Positions 24,931 through 33,734 of a DNA stretch of 51,359 bases are shown here, one piece after another (position 1 is the stretch's first letter; each line of letters starts with the position of its first letter). A program made the translations under genes and the position numbers. The stretch comes from an uncultured Akkermansia sp. (GTDB taxonomy: Bacteria; Verrucomicrobiota; Verrucomicrobiia; Verrucomicrobiales; Akkermansiaceae). The notes below the pieces were generated by a model that did not search any database, had not been told where the DNA came from, and worked only from the letters and a program-made list of their open reading frames with translations. The DNA lies in the NCBI GenBank assembly GCA_947631275.1, contig CANRKR010000006.1:1-51359 (forward strand), in the 5' to 3' direction.

Positions 24931-26784
24931 ATGCAAGGGGATTGGGATAAGACGCAAGAAGTACGCGTGCTCCGGCTTTTCGGGAAAGAGCAGTTCCGTC
25001 CCGGGCAAGCGGAAGTTATCGCCCACGCATTGTCAGGTAAAAACACCCTTGCCCTTTTCCCGACAGGATACGGGAAGAGCTTGTGTTACCAGGCGGCGGC
25101 ACATCTGCGCGGGGGGACGAGTTTAGTGATATCTCCCCTCCTCGCCCTTATGCGTGAACAAGTGAATACTTTGTTGGCAAAAGGAATATCTGCTCGTCGG
25201 TTTGATTCCTCCCTCAATGAAGCGGAACGTACCGGTGTCCTGAGAGACCTCGAGTCCGGGGATGTAAGACTGCTCTACGTCGCCCCCGAATCCCTGGAAA
25301 ATCGTTTGTTAAGTGAAGTCCTCTCTGCGATCTCTCTCTCTTACTTTATCGTAGATGAGGCACACTGTCTTTCACAGTGGGGACACAGTTTCCGCCCGGA
25401 TTACCTGCTTCTTCCAACTTGGGCAGCGGGAAGGGACTTCTTCTGCACCATGGCGTTCACCGCCACCGCAACTCCTCTCGTACAGCGAAATCTTTGCGAG
25501 GCATTTAACATTGCTCCGGATTGTGTGGTCTCAATCTCCCCCTACCGTAACAACATTCGTCGCAGCGTGCAGGTGTCGACTGATGCGGCGGCAAGCGCAG
25601 AAACTTACCTGCGCTCACCGGAGCATCGCCCCGCCATCGTTTACACACGCACCCGGAAGGGAGCGGAGCAGCTGGCAGTGCGCCTGGTTCGGGAGGGATT
25701 GTCGGCAGAATGTTATCATGCAGGGCTTCCAACAGAGGGTCGCGAGCGCATTCAAAAAAATTTTCTGCAAAATCGAATGGAAATCCTGGTAGCAACAATC
25801 GCCTTTGGCATGGGCATAGACAAGCCGGATGTACGCTCCGTGGTTCACATAAACATGCCCGCCTCACCGGAGGCGTACCTGCAGGAATCCGGACGAGCGG
25901 GGCGGGATGGGCTGTCGGCAGAGTCTCTCGTGCTGCTCAGTGGCTGCGACAGAGTGGAAGCACGTAACCGCATCCGGGCATCGGTGCCGGATGCAGAAGG
26001 TGTGTTACGATGTGTGCGCTCTTTGATGCCAGCGGAGGAACAAATCGCTTCATTGAGAGAGCTGAGTTTGCTCTGCGATATCGCGGAGGATGAGCCTCGC
26101 CGCATCCTCAATTTCCTCGTCGAACGCGGAGCGACACGGGTACTTACGGAATGTTTTAAGTTCTATAAACTCCGCCCGCTTTTTCCTCTGTCCACCATTC
26201 TGTCAGGGCGTGAACAAGCGGAAGCAACTCGCCTGCTATGGCTGCATGAGCATCCAAAGGGAAAGGTGGAGGATGTAGCCGGGGCCTGGAAATGCACCTG
26301 TGTGGAAGTTTTGAAGCAGATGGAAGAATGCTCCTCCTCTGGAGAATGGGAGCTGCAACTCCGGAAGAGAGCCATGGTGATCTGCCCGGGAGACAGCTCG
26401 CTCTGCGCTCGCGATGCAGCCCGAGAGCTCCAGAATTTTTACACGCAGCGCATGGAGCAGGAGCTCCGTCGTTTAGAGGTTCTCGAGGAGATGCTGAGTT
26501 CTCCTTCTTGCCTGAATAGCTCTCTGGAATCCTACCTCACTGGGGCGCCACTCGCAGGGCCGTGCGGCAACTGCTCATCCTGCCGTGGAGCCATCTCAGA
26601 ACTTCCCCCTCTCCCGGCAGACGCGCCTATTCCACCGCCTGCAATGGAATTGCCGGAGTTTGAACGCGACGGTCAACGCCGACGCTTTCTTATCGGCAGC
26701 ATCTCCCCCTGGCTGCTCTCCCACCATCTCTACACTCATCCCCTGTACGGTTATTGCCGCTTCACACCGTGGGAGGAACTCTGA
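24931..26784 (+). CDS. recQ: RecQ-family ATP-dependent DNA helicase
   Basis: 617 residues, a 3'-5' superfamily 2 helicase. Seen in order: FRPGQAEVI (motif 0), Walker A FPTGYGKSLCYQ (K49), the VDEAHCLSQWGHSFRPDY block, the FTATAT motif, IVYTRTRKGAEQL, IAFGMGIDKPDVRSVVH and QESGRAGRDG (motif VI). The C-terminal zinc-binding and winged-helix region includes the CGNCSSC cluster. It lacks an HRDC domain at the end, so it is closer to short RecQ forms. It works in recombinational repair and fork processing. It has no clear Shine-Dalgarno and follows the tRNA-Glu terminator. Confidence 0.94.
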   Translation: MQGDWDKTQEVRVLRLFGKEQFRPGQAEVIAHALSGKNTLALFPTGYGKSLCYQAAAHLRGGTSLVISPLLALMREQVNTLLAKGISARRFDSSLNEAERTGVLRDLESGDVRLLYVAPESLENRLLSEVLSAISLSYFIVDEAHCLSQWGHSFRPDYLLLPTWAAGRDFFCTMAFTATATPLVQRNLCEAFNIAPDCVVSISPYRNNIRRSVQVSTDAAASAETYLRSPEHRPAIVYTRTRKGAEQLAVRLVREGLSAECYHAGLPTEGRERIQKNFLQNRMEILVATIAFGMGIDKPDVRSVVHINMPASPEAYLQESGRAGRDGLSAESLVLLSGCDRVEARNRIRASVPDAEGVLRCVRSLMPAEEQIASLRELSLLCDIAEDEPRRILNFLVERGATRVLTECFKFYKLRPLFPLSTILSGREQAEATRLLWLHEHPKGKVEDVAGAWKCTCVEVLKQMEECSSSGEWELQLRKRAMVICPGDSSLCARDAARELQNFYTQRMEQELRRLEVLEEMLSSPSCLNSSLESYLTGAPLAGPCGNCSSCRGAISELPPLPADAPIPPPAMELPEFERDGQRRRFLIGSISPWLLSHHLYTHPLYGYCRFTPWEEL

Positions 26785-26929
26785 ATTTCCTCCTCCAAAT
26801 ACGTCACTTTTCGTCGCGAAAGTAGCGATGCATACTGAGACGAACCGCGAGAAATCAAATATCGAAAGCTCGCACATTACCTGACAGAAAGGAATGGGAA
26901 AAGGTCGCATAAGCATGCACACGGAGACG

Positions 26930-26958
26930 TTGACAAATTCTCTCGTATTTGCTAACGT
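26930..26958 (+). promoter_or_regulatory. Possible promoter of the exonuclease III gene, near-leaderless
   Basis: TTGACA (26930-26935), 17-bp spacer and a weak -10 TAACGT (26953-26958), ending 11 bases before ATG 26970. Confidence 0.45.
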
Positions 26959-26969
26959 ATCGTTCAAGC

Positions 26970-27728
26970 ATGAGACTAGTCAGTTGGAATGTAAACGGAT
27001 TGCGGGCAGCTCTCGGAAAGGGGCTGGCAGAAAGCATGGATGCACTGACCCCCGATGTACTCTGCATGCAGGAAGTGAAAGCTCGCCCAGAGCAAGTAGA
27101 GGATTTATGGCTTGCCTCCTGGACGTACCGTCTGTGGAACCCTGCAGAGCGTCCGGGTTATTCTGGGGTACTGATTCTTTCTCGCGTAAAACCTTTCAGC
27201 ACATCTGTCGGCATTGGTGTTCCGAAGCACGACACGGAAGGACGCGTCGCTACGATGGAATTTGAGGATTTTTATCTCGTCAACTGCTACACTCCCAACT
27301 CGCAGAATGAGTTGGCACGATTGCCGTATCGACAGGAATGGGACGCCGCCTTTCGAGGCTACGTGAGTAATCTGGCGAAGAAAAAACCGGTGATTTTCTG
27401 TGGGGATCTGAATGTGGCGCATGAAGAGATCGACATTGCTCGCCCGGATGCAAACCATTTCAGTGCAGGTTTCTCGGATGAGGAGAGAGCGGGCTTTACC
27501 GAATTGCTTGAAAGTGGCTTTGCTGACACCTTCCGACGACTCCATCCAGACAGGAAAGGAGCCTACTCCTGGTGGAGCTTTCGCGGCGGAGCACGAGCAA
27601 GGAATGTGGGATGGCGTATCGATTACTTTTGCGTAAGCGAAAGTCTGGTGCCGAGGCTGCAAGGGGCACAGATTCACCCGGAAATTATGGGGTCGGATCA
27701 CTGTCCGATCTCACTCATTCTCGCTTAA
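26970..27728 (+). CDS. xth: Exodeoxyribonuclease III / AP endonuclease
   Basis: 252 residues from ATG 26970 (MRLVSWNVNGLRAAL). Endonuclease/exonuclease/phosphatase fold: SWNVNG, the metal-binding Glu in MQEVKA, NCYTPNS, the catalytic FCGDLNVAHEEIDIARP block, YSWWSFRGGARARNVGWRIDYF and the terminal GSDHCPI. It cuts at abasic sites in base-excision repair. The start fits the family exactly. A promoter lies only 11 bases upstream. It is followed after 6 bases by a membrane-protein gene. Confidence 0.95.
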   Translation: MRLVSWNVNGLRAALGKGLAESMDALTPDVLCMQEVKARPEQVEDLWLASWTYRLWNPAERPGYSGVLILSRVKPFSTSVGIGVPKHDTEGRVATMEFEDFYLVNCYTPNSQNELARLPYRQEWDAAFRGYVSNLAKKKPVIFCGDLNVAHEEIDIARPDANHFSAGFSDEERAGFTELLESGFADTFRRLHPDRKGAYSWWSFRGGARARNVGWRIDYFCVSESLVPRLQGAQIHPEIMGSDHCPISLILA

Positions 27729-27734
27729 ATTAAG

Positions 27735-28208
27735 ATGCGTAAGCCAGCCGTACTCTTCCTGTTACTCACCCTACTTCGCATTGGGCTTGGGTCGTTCTTT
27801 ATCGTCACCGGAACGCTCAAAATCCCTCAGCTTGACGTGACGGCAGAGTTCTTGACACGCAGTCGGCTGCTGCCGGAATTTTGCTCCCTACCGCTGGCGA
27901 GTCTTGGAGTGGCGATGGAGATTATCGTCGGAATATGTCTGCTGCTGCGCAAGGCTTATATGGGAGCTGCTTTTTGGGGAGGAATCATGACCTTAATCTT
28001 TTTCCTCCTCTACATGCAGGCATGGATACGAGGCCTGGACCTCACCTGCAACTGCGTGGGAGCAGCGCACCACATTGTAAATTACCCGCTGGACACAGGA
28101 TTGAGATTACTACTGCTCGTTGGGATGAGCGCCCTGATTTGGGATGCGCTGCAGAAACGCACCGACATCTGGAAATTTCGCGCTCTTGAATTCGAGAAAG
28201 ACCGATGA
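27735..28208 (+). CDS. MauE/DoxX-like integral membrane protein
   Basis: 157 residues with four hydrophobic helices (about 5-27, 50-70, 75-97, 115-137). The first-helix LRIGLGSFFIVTGTLKIP and the DLTCNCVGA Cys pair match the MauE/DoxX-like group, members of which support thiol-disulfide or quinone-linked membrane redox functions. The role here is inferred only from fold. It lies 6 bases after the exonuclease III gene and converges on ruvX with 6 bases between stops. Confidence 0.82.
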   Translation: MRKPAVLFLLLTLLRIGLGSFFIVTGTLKIPQLDVTAEFLTRSRLLPEFCSLPLASLGVAMEIIVGICLLLRKAYMGAAFWGGIMTLIFFLLYMQAWIRGLDLTCNCVGAAHHIVNYPLDTGLRLLLLVGMSALIWDALQKRTDIWKFRALEFEKDR

Positions 28209-28214
28209 GACTCA

Positions 28215-28655
28215 TCAGGCATTCAGCCAGTTGGAAAGGATCTCCACAGCGGCAGCCTGATCGATGATGGTGCGCATGCCTTTCTCTTTTCTCCCGGCGG
28301 CATGCAGTTTCTCCTTTGCATCTACCGTCGTGCAAAATTCATCCACATACACCAGAGGAAGAGTCGGAAATTGGGCGCGCAGTTTCTCCCCAAAAGTTCG
28401 AACCTTCACACAAGAGCTACCCTCCGTCCCATCTAACCTCAATGGCAAACCCAGCACAAGTGTACGAATGCCAAGTTTTTGCACCAGCTCACCAATACGC
28501 GTGAAAGGATTGCATCCCTGCCCCACGAGGATACTCTCCACAGGATATGGGAGGATGCCACAGACGTCCGTGGCAGCGATGCCGATGCGAGACGTTCCGT
28601 AATCAATGCCAAGAGCAGGATGAGGAGAGCCTACGGACATAACGCGTGGAATCAT
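28215..28655 (-). CDS. ruvX: Holliday-junction resolvase-like protein YqgF/RuvX
   Basis: About 146 residues of the RNase H-like YqgF family: LGIDYGTSRIGIAATD (first catalytic Asp), LVLGLPLRLDGTEG, VYVDEFCTT with the conserved acidic residue, and IDQAAAVEIL. The family is linked to Holliday-junction resolution and to 16S rRNA 5' maturation. ATG 28655 overlaps the manC stop as TGATG, which supports this start; an internal ATG (28640) is an alternative. It is the last gene of the long minus-strand run that starts near 37.7 kb. Confidence 0.9.
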   Translation of the reverse strand: MIPRVMSVGSPHPALGIDYGTSRIGIAATDVCGILPYPVESILVGQGCNPFTRIGELVQKLGIRTLVLGLPLRLDGTEGSSCVKVRTFGEKLRAQFPTLPLVYVDEFCTTVDAKEKLHAAGRKEKGMRTIIDQAAAVEILSNWLNA

Positions 28656-29734
28656 CAAAGAAGGTTCGGCGGAAGTTGAGAGACAATCGCCTTGATGGCA
28701 TCTGCCTGCGACTGGTGTGCCACGAGCAAAGAATCTCCCGTATCCACCACGATAAGATCGTGAACACCGAGCAACGCCACCTGCCTGGCAGGGATGGTGG
28801 AGTATACAATATTGGATACGCTGTCCTGCGTGACGAGGTGTCCCGTGTTGGCGGCATTACCCATTTCATCGTGAGGAAGTCGCTTGCCAACAGATATCCA
28901 GGAGCCGATGTCATCCCACTCAAAGGTGGCTTCAAAGTTCAAGACACAGGGCGCCTTTTCCATAAGGGCAAAATCGATGGATATCGGCGAAAGCGCCGCA
29001 TAATGCTCACCAAGGTACGCACGCGAGGCGCCAGAGTCCGCAAAGAAGGAGGCGAATTGCGCAAGCTGAGGAGCAAAGGCTGCAAGTTGTCGATGCACAT
29101 ACGGAACGCTCCAAACAAAAATACCGGCATTCCAGCAGAACCTCCCACTCTCAAGATACTGCGCCGCCGTAACAGAATCCGGTTTTTCACAAAAACGTGC
29201 CACTCGGTAGCAGGTGTGGGATACCTCGGCATCCGTAAATTCTTCCCCACGTTCAATGTAACCGTAACTCGGACAAGGCCATGTGGGATGTATACCAATG
29301 GTAATGAGCGCCTGTTGACGAGCAGCAAGCGACAGCGCATCCTTTGCCAGGGCCGTAAATGCGGCATCATCACCGATAAGCGCATCACTCGGCATTACCA
29401 GCATCGTGGCGCCTGGATCTCTCGCGGCGATAAGTCCGACTCCAAGCGCCACTGCCGGCGCTGTGTCACGCCTTGCAGGCTCTGCCACGATATTCTCCCG
29501 CGGCAGCATCCCTTCCGTCTGTCGCTGCACTTCCTCAAGCTGGACCACATTCGTGAGAATGAACACGTGATTCGCCGGCAGGAAGCGCGTAACGCGTTGC
29601 ACAGCCTGGCAAAGCATACTGCCGGCGCCAAAGAGATTCAGCAATTGCTTGGGACGATTTGCGCGAGAGAGCGGCCAGAAGCGCGTTCCATTCCCTCCCG
29701 CCAGAATCACAGCGTAGGAAGCCGCAGCAGACAT
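28655..29734 (-). CDS. manC: Mannose-1-phosphate guanylyltransferase
   Basis: A 359-residue nucleotidyltransferase with VILAGGNGTRFWPLSRANRPKQLL at the N-terminus (GGxGTR-x-PLS and KQ), the PSDALI segment, GYIERGEEF, FCEKP and WNAGIFVW. It makes GDP-mannose from mannose-1-phosphate and GTP. The length corresponds to the stand-alone GMP domain without a fused isomerase. GDP-mannose would feed surface polysaccharide or glycolipid synthesis. It is 3 bases after serA and overlaps ruvX. Confidence 0.93.
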   Translation of the reverse strand: MSAAASYAVILAGGNGTRFWPLSRANRPKQLLNLFGAGSMLCQAVQRVTRFLPANHVFILTNVVQLEEVQRQTEGMLPRENIVAEPARRDTAPAVALGVGLIAARDPGATMLVMPSDALIGDDAAFTALAKDALSLAARQQALITIGIHPTWPCPSYGYIERGEEFTDAEVSHTCYRVARFCEKPDSVTAAQYLESGRFCWNAGIFVWSVPYVHRQLAAFAPQLAQFASFFADSGASRAYLGEHYAALSPISIDFALMEKAPCVLNFEATFEWDDIGSWISVGKRLPHDEMGNAANTGHLVTQDSVSNIVYSTIPARQVALLGVHDLIVVDTGDSLLVAHQSQADAIKAIVSQLPPNLL

Positions 29735-29737
29735 AAG

Positions 29738-31309
29738 TCAGAACGAAAGGGCAAAAGCAAGCTTAGCCTGAATGGCGGCGGCAATATTCTGCACCACTTG
29801 CTCCGGCACCGGTTTGTTTGTCTTGATCACCGCGAGAGCATCGCCGCTTGCCGCATCGGCCGGAGCGACGATGTTATCGATATTCACCTTCTCTGCCGAG
29901 AGCATGCCTCCAATAGTGGCAATCACCCCTGGACGATCTGTGTAGCGGAATACAAGCGTGTGCCCCGGCAACGCAGCGTATAAATGACTGAATGCATCAA
30001 TACGAGAAACAACCGGCACGCCGTCTACCACCATACCGCGCACACTGGTGCAAGCCTGTTCCCCATTCTGTTCGGTAAAAAGGTCGAGCGTGAGGGAATC
30101 ATCGTAGAGCTTATCATCCATGGGCTCGCGGGCTTTGAACTCAATCCCGTGCTCGCGCAGAGAAGTCTCCGCTGCAGCTGGCATAAGCCCATGCTCCGCG
30201 CCGGGAACAGCACCCTGCAAAATCCACGGAGTAAACCACTTACGATAAATCCGAAGATTGTTGTAGAAGGTACATTCAATCTTGCGAATCGTTTTGCCGC
30301 CGGCCGCAAGGTAACAGAGTTTGCCGAGCATAGCTGCCATCTTCAAGTGCGCCGGGTTCAGGTCCGCCGGCATCTCTGCGTTGACCACACAACTTGTATC
30401 TCCCTCCGCGAAATACGCAATCATTTGTGAAGCGGCACGCATAGCAGCGGCTTTGTTGGCTTCTCTGGTATTAGCGCCTAAATGCGGTAGCATCAAATCC
30501 GCCACGTCAGCGCTTGGTTGCACCGCTGCAACATCTTTCGGATGAACGTCCGTGCAGTAGAAGATGCTTTTCCCCTGTTTTTTGAGGTCGCGCAGAGCTT
30601 CCTCATCTACTACACCGTAGCGAGCACAGTTCACCAGCACCGCTCCCTCCTTCATCATGCCCATGAGCCTGGCATTCACCATATTTTTCGTGGAGGGTCC
30701 ACCCGGAACATGGATGGAAATTACATCCGCAGAGGAAAAGATCTCCTCCAGTTCGGCCGGTGTGGCGCCGATGTTCAGTGCTCGCTGCTTAGAGAGGAAA
30801 TGATCGTACCCCAGCACGGTGCATTCAAAACCCTGCAAGCGCTTCACCAGCATGCGACCTATGTTCCCCAGGCCGAGAATACCGACCGTCTTGCGAGTGA
30901 GTTCGCGCCCCATGTACTGCTTCTTGTTCCACTCTCCGGCGCGAGTGGTCACATCCGCCGGCACTACGTAACGGAAAACCGCCAGAATCATGGCAAGCAC
31001 CTCCTCTGCCACGGCGTTCGCATTGGCACCCGGCGTATTCATCACATCAATTCCCTTGCTTCGAGCGTAGACGTAGTCAATGTTGTCATACCCTGCTCCC
31101 GCACGGATGATGCACTTAAGCGACGGCATGGCATCAATGATCTCCGTCGGCACTTTTTCAGAACGAACAATAAGTCCTGCGGCGTCCTGATGCTTCGACG
31201 CCTGCTCAGCCAGCGGCGTCGCATCGTCCTGCACCACCTCGTAACCTGCCGTCACCAAGGCTGCGGCGGCAGCCTTGTCCAGTTTTGTTGGTATGATTAT
31301 CTTTTTCAT
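29738..31309 (-). CDS. serA: D-3-phosphoglycerate dehydrogenase
   Basis: 523 residues catalysing the first step of serine synthesis. The N-terminal catalytic/NAD domains show GAGYDNID, VGILGLGNIGRMLVKRL, the VNCARYGVVDEEAL segment with catalytic Arg nearby, and PHLGANTREA with the catalytic His. An allosteric-substrate-binding-like domain follows. A C-terminal ACT domain (from HTLVFRYTDRPGVIATIGG) suggests serine feedback control. Length fits the long bacterial form. It is 20 bases downstream of the adenine methylase gene and 3 bases upstream of manC. Confidence 0.95.
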   Translation of the reverse strand: MKKIIIPTKLDKAAAAALVTAGYEVVQDDATPLAEQASKHQDAAGLIVRSEKVPTEIIDAMPSLKCIIRAGAGYDNIDYVYARSKGIDVMNTPGANANAVAEEVLAMILAVFRYVVPADVTTRAGEWNKKQYMGRELTRKTVGILGLGNIGRMLVKRLQGFECTVLGYDHFLSKQRALNIGATPAELEEIFSSADVISIHVPGGPSTKNMVNARLMGMMKEGAVLVNCARYGVVDEEALRDLKKQGKSIFYCTDVHPKDVAAVQPSADVADLMLPHLGANTREANKAAAMRAASQMIAYFAEGDTSCVVNAEMPADLNPAHLKMAAMLGKLCYLAAGGKTIRKIECTFYNNLRIYRKWFTPWILQGAVPGAEHGLMPAAAETSLREHGIEFKAREPMDDKLYDDSLTLDLFTEQNGEQACTSVRGMVVDGVPVVSRIDAFSHLYAALPGHTLVFRYTDRPGVIATIGGMLSAEKVNIDNIVAPADAASGDALAVIKTNKPVPEQVVQNIAAAIQAKLAFALSF

Positions 31310-31329
31310 AAAGTTTTCTAGAAAATCGA

Positions 31330-32457
31330 TTATTTCCTTTCGATCAGATAAAGGTATTCATCGACACGAAGAGAACGAGTCCGTAAATTTCTACACGCAC
31401 GATACGTTCTATAGCCCGTACTCGTACACTCTACATCACCTATTTCTCTGAGGAATTCCATCCATTCATCGTGGGATACGAACCCTTCAGCATTATACGA
31501 CAGAAGAATGTATTTGGAAGCACATTCTCTTACCATGGCAAAAAGTTCCTCCCGAGCATGCCCACGCTTGTTGTAGTTGGAGCGCCGCCAATCCACCGGA
31601 ATTCCCGACACCTTCGAGATATGCTCGGGCACTCTATTCTGCGCAATCAGGTTGAGCATAAAATAATTTGAACCGTACGGATGTTGATTGTAAGGAGGAT
31701 CAAGATAGGTCAAATCGGCATGCGGAATGCTGTGCAACGCCTCGCGTGCATCCGATTGCAGGATATGATACGGCTGCTCAAAGCGTGAAAACACAGGGCA
31801 TTTCAGGCAAATCTCTCCCATGATTCGGGAAAGAGCATTCCTTCCTTCGCCTCCAAATTGACCAACCCCGCGGTGATCCTTGTAAAATCCCTTGAAAACC
31901 CCGCCTGTGTTGCAATGTACCGAAGCTTCATAGAGCAGAGGAGCCAACAAAAACGGCTGTATCTCTACCGGTTGCTTCACAATAAGCGCGCGGACTGTGT
32001 CTAGGTAAACCGCATTGCGCCGGGTGTAAAAAACGCGTTCGCCGGGACGGATATCATTATCATCCTGCGGGGCGTAAAGTGAACTGATGACACCAGGCAC
32101 AGGCTGCTCAAGCGCCTGCGCGTGTATTTCCTCGCAGGCGCATTTGATCGCCTTCTCATCTACCTCCGATCGATTCGCAAGGTAACAGGAAGCGACGACG
32201 CGGGCATAATCCTCCCAGTCATTCACGTACAACTCACTCGCATACGCCTTAAGGGCACGTGATACAATGCCGGATCCCGCAAACAAATCCACACACACCG
32301 GCTTGCGTCCGCCGAGACGAGCTTGCACCCGTCGCACCGCATCAAGTATCATCCCGAGGAGCTCCCGCTTGTTACCGATGTAGGTGAGTATCTGCTCGCT
32401 GAGGTAACGCGGATCTTCTTTCTGCTCCGACAAGTCTTCTCGTTCAGAATTCGCCAT
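31330..32457 (-). CDS. D12-class N6-adenine DNA methyltransferase (orphan)
   Basis: 375 residues from ATG 32457. The N-terminal YIGNKRELL motif, the SAM-binding DLFAGSGIVSRAL (F-x-G-x-G) and the catalytic LTYLDPPYNQHPYGSN (DPPY) in alpha-type order identify a Dam/MjaIII-like DNA adenine methylase. The second half recognises the target, which cannot be deduced here. No restriction endonuclease gene is adjacent; its neighbours are DUF1015 (16 bases) and serA (20 bases). It therefore looks like an orphan methylase used for regulation or genome maintenance. Confidence 0.88.
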   Translation of the reverse strand: MANSEREDLSEQKEDPRYLSEQILTYIGNKRELLGMILDAVRRVQARLGGRKPVCVDLFAGSGIVSRALKAYASELYVNDWEDYARVVASCYLANRSEVDEKAIKCACEEIHAQALEQPVPGVISSLYAPQDDNDIRPGERVFYTRRNAVYLDTVRALIVKQPVEIQPFLLAPLLYEASVHCNTGGVFKGFYKDHRGVGQFGGEGRNALSRIMGEICLKCPVFSRFEQPYHILQSDAREALHSIPHADLTYLDPPYNQHPYGSNYFMLNLIAQNRVPEHISKVSGIPVDWRRSNYNKRGHAREELFAMVRECASKYILLSYNAEGFVSHDEWMEFLREIGDVECTSTGYRTYRACRNLRTRSLRVDEYLYLIERK

Positions 32458-32473
32458 GGAGAAAAACAATGAA

Positions 32474-33718
32474 TCAGCGCTCAATCTCATGAGCAAAAAG
32501 ACCGGAGCGCAATTTGGGCTCAAACCATGTGGACTTGGGCGGCATAATTTCTCCGCTGTCCGCCACGCGGAAGAGGTCGTCCATCGTCACAGGATAAAGG
32601 GCAAAAGCAACGCCTGCTTTTCCGGCGCGATTTTCAAGCTCCGTCAGCCCGCGGATGCCACCGACGAAGTCGATACGTGGACTTGTTCGGGGATCCTCAA
32701 TATCGAGGATGGGGGCAAGCAAATTTTCCTGAAGAATAGAGCAATCGAGACTGCGGATGGGATGTTGCTCATCGTAAGTGCCCTCTCGCGCGGTGATGCT
32801 GTACCACTTTGCGTTGAGATACATGCCAAATTCATGCTTGGCACGAGGAGCAACCGGTCCCTGCCGCTTGGCAGGAACCACCTCAAACTTCTCTTCAACG
32901 CGATGGAGGAATTCCTCTACGCTGTGTCCGTTCAGGTCTGCTACCACGCGGTTGTAATCCATGATAAAGAGATCCTCGTCGCAAAAGGTGACAGCCATCA
33001 GATAGTTGAACTCTTCCTGCCCAGTGTAGGTCGGATGCTGCTTGCGACGCATAGCGGATACGGCAGCCGACGAGGCGGTTCGATGATGACCATCCGCAAT
33101 GTAAAGAGCGGGCACTTCTTCGAAACCGCGGCGAATGGTCTCAATAACGGCAGGGTCATCCACCGGCCAAAGGATGTGCGTAACACCGTCTTCACTGGTA
33201 AAGTTATACTCCGGTCTGTGGAATTTGATCCACTCGCGCATGGCAGAGGAAATACCCTCGTGCTTGCGGTAAGCGAGAAAAACCGGCTCTGTCTGAACGG
33301 AGCATGCATCGAAATGATTGATGCGATCCTGCTCCTTCTCCTTACGCGTGAGCTCATGTTTTTTGATAGTGCCGTCCATGTACTCATCTACGCTGGCGCA
33401 GCCCACAATACCCGTTTGCACACGCCCCCACATAATCTGACGATATATGTAATAATAGGGAGACGCATCCCGCACGAGAAAACCGCGCCGAAGGAATTCC
33501 TCCAAATTGCGTCGACTCATTTCATAAGTCACATCATCGTGTATCTGAGCCTCGCTCGTATCAATGTCTGCTCGACAAATGTGCAGAAAAGAGGAAGCAT
33601 TGCCCGCGGCCATGAGGCAGGCTTCCTCATGATTCATGACATCGTAAGGCAAGCAGGAAACTTGCTCGGCATATTGTTTGGGTGGACGAAGCGCAGCGAA
33701 AGGACGAATAGTTGCCAT
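32474..33718 (-). CDS. DUF1015 family protein
   Basis: 414 residues from ATG 33718 (MATIRPFAALRPP, the characteristic family start). Conserved features are CLPYDVMNHEEA, the HELTRKEKEQDRINHF helix and ALYIADGHHRTASS. The family is widespread and often sits near serA or other amino-acid genes; its biochemical role is not established. Here it is in the run GH110-DUF1015-methylase-serA, with a 16-base gap on each side of it. Confidence 0.9.
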   Translation of the reverse strand: MATIRPFAALRPPKQYAEQVSCLPYDVMNHEEACLMAAGNASSFLHICRADIDTSEAQIHDDVTYEMSRRNLEEFLRRGFLVRDASPYYYIYRQIMWGRVQTGIVGCASVDEYMDGTIKKHELTRKEKEQDRINHFDACSVQTEPVFLAYRKHEGISSAMREWIKFHRPEYNFTSEDGVTHILWPVDDPAVIETIRRGFEEVPALYIADGHHRTASSAAVSAMRRKQHPTYTGQEEFNYLMAVTFCDEDLFIMDYNRVVADLNGHSVEEFLHRVEEKFEVVPAKRQGPVAPRAKHEFGMYLNAKWYSITAREGTYDEQHPIRSLDCSILQENLLAPILDIEDPRTSPRIDFVGGIRGLTELENRAGKAGVAFALYPVTMDDLFRVADSGEIMPPKSTWFEPKLRSGLFAHEIER

Positions 33719-33734
33719 GGTGATTTTGTGTTGG

